This document shows, one piece after another, positions 1 to 5,148 of a stretch of 11,517 nucleotides of DNA. The stretch spans positions 1-11,517 of the forward strand of contig DATJZH010000277.1 of the NCBI GenBank assembly GCA_035499215.1, read 5' to 3'. Position 1 is the stretch's first letter. Every line of letters starts with the position of its first letter. The position numbers were made by a program, and so were the translations under genes. This stretch comes from DATJZH01 sp035499215 (GTDB lineage Bacteria; Actinomycetota; Actinomycetes; Streptosporangiales; Streptosporangiaceae). The notes under the pieces were generated by a model. The model did no database searches, had not been told where the DNA came from, and worked only from the letters and a program-made list of their open reading frames with translations.

Positions 1-1
1 G

Positions 2-1207
2 CGGCAGAACTTCCGGATCTTCGGCCCGGACGAGACCGAGTCGAACCGGCTGAGCCCCGTGCTGGAGGTGACCGGCAAGACGTGGGAAGAGGACCAGCTT
101 CCCGTCGATCAGCATCTCGCCGTCGACGGGCGGGTCGTGGAACTGCTGTCCGAGCACACCTGCCAGGGCTGGCTGGAGGGCTACCTGCTGACCGGCCGGC
201 ACGGGCTGTTCTCCTGCTACGAGGCGTTCATCCACATCGTCGACTCGATGTTCAACCAGCACGCGAAATGGCTGAAGGTCAGCCGGTCGCTGCCCTGGCG
301 GCGGCCGGTCGCGTCGCTGAACTACCTGCTGACCTCGCATGTCTGGCGCCAGGACCACAACGGCTTCTCGCACCAGGATCCCGGCTTCATCGACCACGTG
401 ATGAACAAGAAGGCCGAGATCGTCCGCGTGTACCTGCCGCCGGACGCTAACACGCTGCTGTCAGTCGCCGATCACTGCCTGCGCAGCAGGGACTATGTCA
501 ACGTGATCGTCTCCGGCAAGCAGCCCAGCCTGGACTGGCTGGACATGGACGCCGCGATCCTGCACTGCACCCGCGGCGCGGGCATCTGGGAGTGGGCCAG
601 CAGCGACACCGGCGGCGAGGAGCCCGACGTCGTGCTGGGCTGCGCCGGTGACGTGCCGACCCTGGAGGTGCTCGCGGCCGCCAGCATCCTGCGCCAGCAC
701 ATTCCGCAGCTGCGGGTCCGGGTGGTCAACGTCGTGGACCTGATGCGACTGCAGCCGGCCTCCGAGCATCCGCACGGGATGACCGACGCCGAGTTCAACG
801 CGCTGTTCACCTCCGACCGGCCAGTGATCTTCGCCTATCACGGCTACCCGTGGCTGATCCACCGGCTCACCTACAGCCGGGCCGCGCACGATCAGTTCCA
901 CGTCCGCGGGTACAAGGAGGAAGGCACTACCACCACGCCCTTCGACATGGTGGTGATCAACGACATGGACCGGTTCCACCTCGTCATGGACGTCATCGAC
1001 CGGGTACCCGGCCTCGGCAACAAGGCCGCATGGCTGCGTCAGCAGATGGTCGACAAGCGGGCCGTGCACCGGGCCTGGATCCGCGCGCACGGCGAGGACA
1101 TGCCCGAGATCCGGGACTGGACGTGGCCGGGCGCGGCTGCGGCGGGCGCGCCTGCCGGCCGCGCGGAGCCGGAGCACGCCGCTGCCGGGCCGGAAACAGC
1201 GCAGTGA
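2..1207 (+). CDS. xfp: Phosphoketolase, C-terminal part (5' end outside the window)
   Basis: Thiamine-diphosphate enzyme that cleaves xylulose 5-phosphate (and often fructose 6-phosphate) with phosphate to acetyl phosphate plus glyceraldehyde 3-phosphate (or erythrose 4-phosphate) in the cytoplasm. The frame is open from the left edge, giving 401 codons, about half of the usual ~800 residues; an internal ATG at 59 is not the start. The visible part begins with FRIFGPDETESNRL, typical of the central domain. It continues with SRDYVNVIVSGKQP, a GIWEWAS-x-EEPDVVLGCAGDVPTLE stretch, VRVVNVVDLMRLQP and SEHPHGM. FAYHGYPWLIHRLTY and HVRGYKEEGTTTTPFDM follow, and then DRFHLVMDVIDRVPGLG; all are phosphoketolase signatures. 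After DWTWP there is a short Ala/Pro/Glu-rich tail. The TGA stop overlaps the ackA GTG start (GTGA), so the two are translationally coupled. Identity is very secure; substrate preference cannot be told. Confidence 0.96.
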   Translation, partial: RQNFRIFGPDETESNRLSPVLEVTGKTWEEDQLPVDQHLAVDGRVVELLSEHTCQGWLEGYLLTGRHGLFSCYEAFIHIVDSMFNQHAKWLKVSRSLPWRRPVASLNYLLTSHVWRQDHNGFSHQDPGFIDHVMNKKAEIVRVYLPPDANTLLSVADHCLRSRDYVNVIVSGKQPSLDWLDMDAAILHCTRGAGIWEWASSDTGGEEPDVVLGCAGDVPTLEVLAAASILRQHIPQLRVRVVNVVDLMRLQPASEHPHGMTDAEFNALFTSDRPVIFAYHGYPWLIHRLTYSRAAHDQFHVRGYKEEGTTTTPFDMVVINDMDRFHLVMDVIDRVPGLGNKAAWLRQQMVDKRAVHRAWIRAHGEDMPEIRDWTWPGAAAAGAPAGRAEPEHAAAGPETAQ

Positions 1208-2373
1208 CCACCAGCGCGGACCTGAGCGCGGTGACATCGGCGGGCCCGGCGGCCGGGCGCGTCCTGATCGTCAACTCCGGGTCGAGCAGCCTGAAGCTCA
1301 GCCTGCTCGGCCCGTCGGACGCGGTGCTCGCGACGCTTGATATCGACCGGTGGGACGGCGATCCGGGCCACGGCGGGCTGGCCGGCTTCACCGCCGGGCT
1401 CGGCGCTGTGGACGCGGTCGGCCACCGCGTCGTGCACGGCGGCAGCCAGTTCACCGGGCCGACCCTGATTGACGACGCGGTGCTTGCGGCCATCGATTCG
1501 CTCACCGGCCTGGCGCCGCTGCACCAGCCGCGCGCCGTGGCCGGCATCAAGGCCGTCCGGGCGCTGCTGCCCGCAGTCCCCGCGGTCGCCTGCTTTGACA
1601 CTTCCTTTCACGCCACCCTCGCGCCCGCGGCGGCGACCTATGCGCTCCCGCAGAACTGGCGGGAGCGTTTCGGCCTGCGCCGTTACGGGTTCCACGGGCT
1701 CTCCCACAGCTACGCCGCCCGCCGCGGCGCGCAACTGGCGGGCGCTGCGGCGAGCCGGCTGCGGATAGTGACCTGCCACCTCGGTGCCGGGGCCTCGCTG
1801 GCGGCCGTCCGGGACGGATCCTGCGTGGACACAACCATGGGCTTCACGCCCCTGGAAGGGCTGGTGATGGCGACCAGAAGCGGCAGCGTGGACCCCGGCA
1901 TGATGGTGTGGCTGCAGCAGCACGGGCTGAGCCTGGAGGAGCTCTCCAGCGGGCTGGAGTTCTCCTCGGGCCTGGCCGGTCTCGCCAGCCTGCCGACCAG
2001 CTCGGGCGATATGCGCGAGGTGGCTGCCGCCGCGGATGCCGGCAACCCCGCGGCGCGGCTGGCGATCGACGTCTACGTGCACCGGCTGCGCCGCGAGATC
2101 GCGGCCATGGCGGCCGCCATGAACGGTCTCGACGTGCTGGTCTTCACCGGCGGCGTCGGCGAGCACGCACCGCGGATCCGGGCGGCCGCGGCTGCCGGGC
2201 TCGGCTTCCTCGGCGTGGCCGCCGACCCCGGCCGCAACAGCGCACTGCGGGCCGACGGTGATATCACCGCGCCCGGCGCCGCGGCGCGCACCGTCGTCGT
2301 CACCGCACGGGAAGACGTGGAGATCGCCCGGCAGACCCGTGGCGTCCTGGCCGGGCCGCACACCGCATCCTGA
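1204..2373 (+). CDS. ackA: Acetate kinase
   Basis: Transfers phosphate from acetyl phosphate to ADP, giving acetate and ATP; with Xfp it forms a pathway from sugar phosphate to ATP. The start is GTG 1204, overlapping the xfp stop as GTGA, giving 389 residues (family about 400). The frame is open further upstream inside xfp, but that part is xfp in another frame. GTG 1231 is an alternative start. Visible motifs: VLIVNSGSSSLKLSLL (phosphate-binding, N24), HRVVHGG (R75), CFDTSFH (D132), YGFHGLSH (H164), CHLGAGAS (H192), MGFTPLEGLVMATRSG (R225), FTGGVGEH and the C-terminal REDVEIARQT (E370). These match the catalytic His, Arg, Asp and Glu of the acetate kinase fold. Two positions differ from the usual HLGNGAS and TRSGD motifs: Ala195 for Asn and Ser228 for Asp. 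A related short-chain acyl kinase (for example propionate) is possible. Confidence 0.95.
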   Translation: MTTSADLSAVTSAGPAAGRVLIVNSGSSSLKLSLLGPSDAVLATLDIDRWDGDPGHGGLAGFTAGLGAVDAVGHRVVHGGSQFTGPTLIDDAVLAAIDSLTGLAPLHQPRAVAGIKAVRALLPAVPAVACFDTSFHATLAPAAATYALPQNWRERFGLRRYGFHGLSHSYAARRGAQLAGAAASRLRIVTCHLGAGASLAAVRDGSCVDTTMGFTPLEGLVMATRSGSVDPGMMVWLQQHGLSLEELSSGLEFSSGLAGLASLPTSSGDMREVAAAADAGNPAARLAIDVYVHRLRREIAAMAAAMNGLDVLVFTGGVGEHAPRIRAAAAAGLGFLGVAADPGRNSALRADGDITAPGAAARTVVVTAREDVEIARQTRGVLAGPHTAS

Positions 2374-2402
2374 CCGGGCAGCACCGCATCCTGACCGGGC
2401 AG
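2361..2402 (+). repeat. Perfect 21-bp tandem duplication spanning the ackA stop codon
   Basis: Two identical, adjacent 21-bp copies lie at 2361-2381 and 2382-2402. The first holds the last ackA codons (T-A-S) and the TGA at 2371-2373. Because 21 is a multiple of three, the second copy repeats T-A-S-stop in the same frame (TGA at 2392-2394), and readthrough would add only PGSTAS before stopping again. This looks like a recent slippage or unequal-exchange duplication. Confidence 0.9.
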
Positions 2403-2430
2403 CAGACTCGACGTTCCGCCCCCGGATCCA

Positions 2431-2464
2431 GGCCGTTGGGCCCTACCCAAAGACCGGGTACTAC
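2431..2464 (+). promoter_or_regulatory. Candidate operator/promoter ahead of the cNMP-fold gene
   Basis: At 2436-2450 there is an inverted repeat TTGGG-N5-CCCAA with GGGCCC inside it. It resembles, loosely, the GGNCC/GGCCC half-sites of DosR/DevR-type regulators. TTGGGC (2436-2441) and TACTAC (2459-2464), 17 nt apart, could be weak -35 and -10 elements. The stretch lies in the 156-nt gap between ackA and the next gene. This is inference from pattern only. Confidence 0.25.
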
Positions 2465-2529
2465 CGGCAGCGTCGGCACAGAGCCGCGCGACGCGCGGCG
2501 GCATGCCGGACCCGGGGAGGGCGAAGAAG

Positions 2530-3003
2530 GTGACCACACAGGAGCAGTCCATACTCGCTGGACGGCGCTTTCTGCGCGGAATGTCGCCGCAGCACATTGC
2601 CCGGCTGGCCGAGGTGTGCAAGCACGTATCGCTGCCGGTGCATTACCGCCTCTTCGAGGAGGGCGGGACTGCGGACAAATTCTGGCTGATTGACGCGGGC
2701 CAGGTCGCGCTGGATGCGATGGTGCCTGGCGACGGCCGACTGGTGATCGAGACGCTCGGCCGCGGCGACGTCGTCGGCCTGTCCTGGCAGCTGCCGCCCT
2801 ACCAGTGGCATTACGGCGCCATAACCACACAGCCTATGCAGGCATTCGAGATGGACGCCAAGGCTGTCCGGGCTGCCTGCGAAGACGACCCCGGGCTCGG
2901 GTACGAGCTCACCCGCAGGTTCCTGGCACTGACCGTGCAGCGGCTGCAGGTGACCAGGGAGCGGCTGCTGGAGAAGTGCGCGGACAGCGCCAGCTCGAGC
3001 TGA
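2530..3003 (+). CDS. Stand-alone cyclic-nucleotide-binding-fold (Crp-like sensor) protein, no DNA-binding domain
   Basis: About 157 residues, essentially one cNMP-binding (Crp/Fnr N-terminal) beta-barrel domain. The FLRGMSPQHIARLAEVC opening is the usual N-terminal helix; LFEEGGTADKFWLIDAGQVAL and IETLGRGDVVGLSW follow in barrel order, and a long C-terminal helix (residues about 111-150) ends the protein. No helix-turn-helix follows, unlike true Crp/Fnr regulators. The phosphate-binding cassette is not canonical: the GE-L-x-R-A pattern is replaced by GDVVGLSWQLPPYQWHYGA, so cAMP binding is doubtful. GTG 2530 is preferred because GGGGAGG (2514-2520) lies 9 nt upstream; ATG 2503 in the same frame is the alternative. 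It sits between ackA and a stress protein on the same strand, suggesting a sensor or modulator of the energy module. The ligand is unknown. Confidence 0.8.
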   Translation: MTTQEQSILAGRRFLRGMSPQHIARLAEVCKHVSLPVHYRLFEEGGTADKFWLIDAGQVALDAMVPGDGRLVIETLGRGDVVGLSWQLPPYQWHYGAITTQPMQAFEMDAKAVRAACEDDPGLGYELTRRFLALTVQRLQVTRERLLEKCADSASSS

Positions 3004-3009
3004 GCCGGT

Positions 3010-3050
3010 GCCGGCTGGCTCTGGCTGCCTGGCAGCCCGGCCAGCCCGGC
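3010..3050 (+). terminator. GC-rich imperfect hairpin after the cNMP-fold gene
   Basis: GCCGGCTGG (3010-3018) can pair with CCAGCCCGGC (3041-3050) with one bulged C. A smaller inner stem is GGCTGCC (3023-3029) with GGCAGCC (3031-3037). It begins 7 nt after the stop. There is no T-tract, as is common for actinobacterial terminators, so this is tentative. Confidence 0.35.
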
Positions 3051-3114
3051 CAGCCCGGCCTCGGCCGGCCTCCCGTCCCAGGCGGCTTCGCGTCCTTGCG
3101 GCGGCCTCCCGTCC
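3033..3114 (+). repeat. Short GC-rich tandem repeats in the intergenic region
   Basis: CAGCCCGGC occurs three times head to tail at 3033-3059. It is followed by three related 13-mers: CGGCCTCCCGTCC at 3066-3078 and again at 3102-3114, with a degenerate form CGGCTTCGCGTCC at 3083-3095, spaced 17 and 19 bp. No gene is seen in 3004-3212; the rest of the gap holds the inverted repeat described separately. Confidence 0.7.
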
Positions 3115-3156
3115 TGCCAGCGGGTGACCTTATGCCCTGGTCCGACCCTCCCGGTG

Positions 3157-3184
3157 CCGCCAGCCTTTGAACTGATGCTGGCGG
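3157..3184 (+). promoter_or_regulatory. Inverted repeat upstream of the first universal stress protein
   Basis: CCGCCAGC (3157-3164) and GCTGGCGG (3177-3184) are perfect inverted arms around a 12-nt spacer, and the stem can be extended outward with G-U pairs. The right arm ends 28 nt before the ATG at 3213. It may be an operator, a leader hairpin, or a late terminator of the upstream gene. TTGAAC (3167-3172) within the loop could be a -35 element but I see no good -10. Confidence 0.4.
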
Positions 3185-3212
3185 TACTCCGTAGAGGTAA
3201 GCGGGAGGGCCG

Positions 3213-3800
3213 ATGGACGACATGCAGCCCACGATCGTCGTGGGCGTAAGCGGCTCGAAGGCCTCGGCGGCCGCGCTGCGCTGGGCCGCCGAGGAGGCTC
3301 CGCGCCGCGGGGCACGGCTGCGGGTGATCCGCACCTGGGATCCCGCTCCGTACCCGGCGCCCTATGCGAATGCCGAGCGGATCCAGGCGTCCCAGCGTCG
3401 TGCCGCTGCCAGCGCTGAACTGCGTGCAACGCTGCATGCCGCGTTCGGCGGCCAGATTCCCGGGCATGTCGCCGCTGAGCTTGCCGAGGGCATCCCGGAG
3501 CGCATTCTCCTGCAGCGGTCGGCCGGGGCAGAACTGCTCGTGCTGGGCGCGCGGGCGCGGGCTGGCGGGACCCTGAACCCGATCGGCACGGTGGTCCGGT
3601 CCTGCCTGAGCCGGGCGCTATGCCCGGTCGTCGTCGTCACCCCGCCAGCGGACGCCCCGGCACCGCCCCGAGCCGACCAGCCAGTGCTGCTCAGCCAGCA
3701 GTACCCAGACCACCCCGCTTTCGGCCCGCGGGGCCAGCCGCGGTCCCGGCTGCCCGCACCCGCCCCGCTGCGGATCCCGGCACCCAGGGCCGCTACGTAA
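3213..3800 (+). CDS. Universal stress protein (UspA family) with proline-rich C-terminal tail
   Basis: 195 residues. Residues about 5-143 form one USP domain: PTIVVGVSGSKASAAALRWA at the start, then LLVLGARARAG and IGTVVRSCLSRALCPVVVV at the end. USP proteins are cytoplasmic and many bind ATP through G-x2-G-x9-G-(S/T). Here the pattern is G112-x2-A115-x9-G125-T126, and the N-terminal Asp normally seen in VGVDGS is Ser13. ATP binding may therefore be weakened or absent. Residues about 146-195 are a low-complexity Pro/Ala/Arg tail not found in ordinary USPs. GGGAGGG (3203-3209) serves as ribosome binding site; with it only 3 nt from ATG 3213, the in-frame ATG at 3222 (M4) is a real alternative start. 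Same strand as xfp-ackA, so likely part of that stress module. Confidence 0.88.
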   Translation: MDDMQPTIVVGVSGSKASAAALRWAAEEAPRRGARLRVIRTWDPAPYPAPYANAERIQASQRRAAASAELRATLHAAFGGQIPGHVAAELAEGIPERILLQRSAGAELLVLGARARAGGTLNPIGTVVRSCLSRALCPVVVVTPPADAPAPPRADQPVLLSQQYPDHPAFGPRGQPRSRLPAPAPLRIPAPRAAT

Positions 3801-3882
3801 CCGGCCGCCGCTCAGGGGACCGCGGCCCTGCTTGCCGGACCGCCCGCCGTCCGCCGGGCTCGTGTGGCGGGTCCACAGCGGC

Positions 3883-4004
3883 GGCGTCAGGGCCCCGGAG
3901 GCGGCCTGGCCCGGAGCCGTCCGGCCCGGCGGCGTCAGGGCCCCGGAGGCGGCCGGGCCCGGAGCCGTCCGGCCCGGCGCCGTCAGTGCCCCGGAGGCGG
4001 CCGG
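3883..4004 (-). repeat. 48-bp tandem repeat (2.5 copies) spanning the stop codon of the XRE gene
   Basis: Copies lie at 3883-3930 and 3931-3978 (one mismatch), with a partial third copy at 3979-4004 (24 of 26 bases matching) that encodes the last residues and TGA of the minus-strand XRE gene. Every copy carries an in-frame TGA on the minus strand (3983-3985, 3935-3937, 3887-3889). Conceptual readthrough would give RRRAGRLRARPPPGP followed by stop, repeated twice. The remaining non-coding DNA at 3801-3882 shows nothing further. Confidence 0.88.
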
Positions 4005-4369
4005 AGCATGCTGCGGTAGACCGCTGCCAGGGCGGCCTTCTGATCGTCGTCGAGCCGGTCATCGGCTTCGATGGCGGCTTCCACCGACGGCTGCTGCGCC
4101 GCAGCATCGGCGCCGCGGCCGCGTTCGGAGTCCTCGTCCAGCAGCCCGGCCTGCGCCAGCAGCTTCTCTGCCGACACATTCAGCGCACCGGAGATGAGCT
4201 TGAGCACCCGGACCGAGGGCTGATGCCTGCCGCGCTCAAGCTGGCTGAGGTAAGGGTTAGACAGGCTGGTCAGCTCGGCGAGCTGGCGAAGCGACAGGTT
4301 CGCGAGTTTCCGCTGGCGGCGGATGAAATCGCCCAGGGACTCCATCTGCTTATCCCACTGTTCTGTCAC
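3983..4369 (-). CDS. XRE-family helix-turn-helix transcriptional regulator (small)
   Basis: 128 residues. Residues about 11-66 are a Cro/C1-type HTH: LGDFIRRQRKLANLSLRQLA, then LTSLSNPYLSQLERGRHQPS as the turn and recognition helix, and VLKLISGALNVSAEKLL. This resembles the small actinobacterial regulators of the Rv0474 type, which have an HTH and a short acidic tail; here the tail (about 72-128) is Asp/Glu/Ala-rich (EAAIEADDRLDDDQKAAL) and could mediate dimerisation. The start is GTG (4369-4367) with AGGGG (4380-4376) 6 nt upstream; a methionine at residue 9 is an alternative. The gene diverges from the DUF397 gene across about 350 nt, so it may act on that region. The target is not known. 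The C-terminus coincides with the 48-bp tandem repeat. Confidence 0.88.
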   Translation of the reverse strand: MTEQWDKQMESLGDFIRRQRKLANLSLRQLAELTSLSNPYLSQLERGRHQPSVRVLKLISGALNVSAEKLLAQAGLLDEDSERGRGADAAAQQPSVEAAIEADDRLDDDQKAALAAVYRSMLRPPPGH

Positions 4370-4411
4370 TGGTTTCCCCTGGCCGACCGTAGGCGAGGCG
4401 GGCGCCTGCTC

Positions 4412-4420
4412 ACTATGGTA
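4412..4420 (-). promoter_or_regulatory. Candidate -10 for the XRE gene
   Basis: On the minus strand TACCAT (4420-4415) fits the actinobacterial TANNNT pattern and overlaps CATAGT. Transcription would begin about 40 nt before the GTG start. No convincing -35 is seen at the right distance, so this is weak. Confidence 0.25.
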
Positions 4421-4614
4421 AGCAGACTCGGACGGTAATCAGCACAGGATCCGGGCGGCTGCCCGCCGCGCGCGGGCCGGCGCCGGCTGGGAGGTCTGGT
4501 GCCAATCGTGCAGACAACACTGCGGATGTCCGCTACCATCTCGTGTGCCAAAAGCGCAACTGCACATGCCGATGCACTCGCAGATTGCGGTAAAAATCAT
4601 CATCTTGTCCGGCC

Positions 4615-4653
4615 GATTATGGCCAAACGATCACGATGATGGCCAACGATCAC
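4615..4653 (+). repeat. Operator-like direct repeat upstream of the DUF397 gene
   Basis: GATTATGGCCAAACGATCAC (4615-4634) is followed immediately by GATGATGGCCAACGATCAC (4635-4653), identical except for one substitution and one missing A. The 20-bp period puts the copies on the same face of the helix (two turns), as for a repeated regulator site. The surrounding 4540-4640 stretch is clearly AT-richer than the rest of the window. This is the only obvious structure in the 350-nt divergent intergenic region (4370-4720). Confidence 0.65.
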
Positions 4654-4720
4654 GCAGAGCGCCCTGGGCGGGCGGTATCTGCGTTCACCTGGGGCAGGCT
4701 AGCCCGGAAAGGGACTCCTG

Positions 4721-4957
4721 ATGGATAAGCCATACAACGGCATCAAGGCCACGCAACTGCAGGGCGCGGCCTGGCGCAAGAGCCGGCATAGCAATCCCAG
4801 CGGCAATTGCGTGGAACTGGCTGACCTGCCGGACGGCAGCGTTGCGATACGCAATTCGCGGCACCCCAGCGGCCCGGCCCTGGTCTGCACCCGCGCCGAG
4901 CTCACCGCATTCCTGCTCGGGGCGAAGGACGGCGAATTCGACGACATGATCGGCTAG
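4721..4957 (+). CDS. DUF397 domain protein
   Basis: 78 residues, entirely a DUF397 domain: AAWRKSRHSNPSGNCVELA, then LPDGSVAIRNSRHPSGPALV, and TRAELTAFLLGAKDGEFD at the end, the classical W-K-S-x-S-N...NCVEVA...VAVRDSK-x-P-GP...F-x-G-x-KxGEFD pattern. GGAAAGGGA (4706-4714) is the ribosome binding site, 6 nt before ATG. Proteins of this family are usually encoded next to HTH-DUF5753 regulators, as in Streptomyces whiJ-type loci, and are thought to work with or antagonise them; some authors have proposed toxin-antitoxin behaviour. Here the order is reversed (DUF397 first, regulator second) and a hairpin separates them. The molecular function is not established. Confidence 0.92.
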   Translation: MDKPYNGIKATQLQGAAWRKSRHSNPSGNCVELADLPDGSVAIRNSRHPSGPALVCTRAELTAFLLGAKDGEFDDMIG

Positions 4958-4962
4958 GATCT

Positions 4963-5002
4963 GTCCGGCCCGAGCCGCGGTGCCACCGCGCCGGGGCCGG
5001 AC
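4963..5002 (+). terminator. Strong hairpin directly after the DUF397 gene
   Basis: GTCCGGCCC (4963-4971) pairs perfectly with GGGCCGGAC (4994-5002). Inside, CGCGGT (4976-4981) pairs with ACCGCG (4985-4990) around a GCC loop. It begins 5 nt after the stop codon. There is no T-tract. This is the best terminator or attenuator candidate in the window and would reduce transcription into the downstream regulator gene. Confidence 0.6.
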
Positions 5003-5148
5003 CGGAGGTGGACCGGAGGGCTGCGGCTCCGTCCCGGCCGGCGGCCGACGGAGTCGCAGATGTTGTCCTGCACGCTGGGCGAGCTGCTGGCAGGAGCCGG
5101 ATCGGCATGGAAGAATAGCCTGATTTGGCGCCCAGGAAAATGGCACTT

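Noticed and set aside
1039..2361. Minus-strand open frame of 440 codons
   Set aside because: Antisense shadow of ackA.
4366..4551. 61-codon minus-strand frame whose TGA overlaps the XRE GTG start (GTGA)
   Set aside because: The overlap is attractive as a coupled leader peptide, but no ribosome binding site is seen before its ATG and the composition is Arg/Pro-rich as expected by chance.
4549..4571. TGTGC-N13-GCACA as a Crp-type operator
   Set aside because: Arms of 5 bp with a 13-nt spacer do not fit the Crp site geometry (TGTGA-N6-TCACA).
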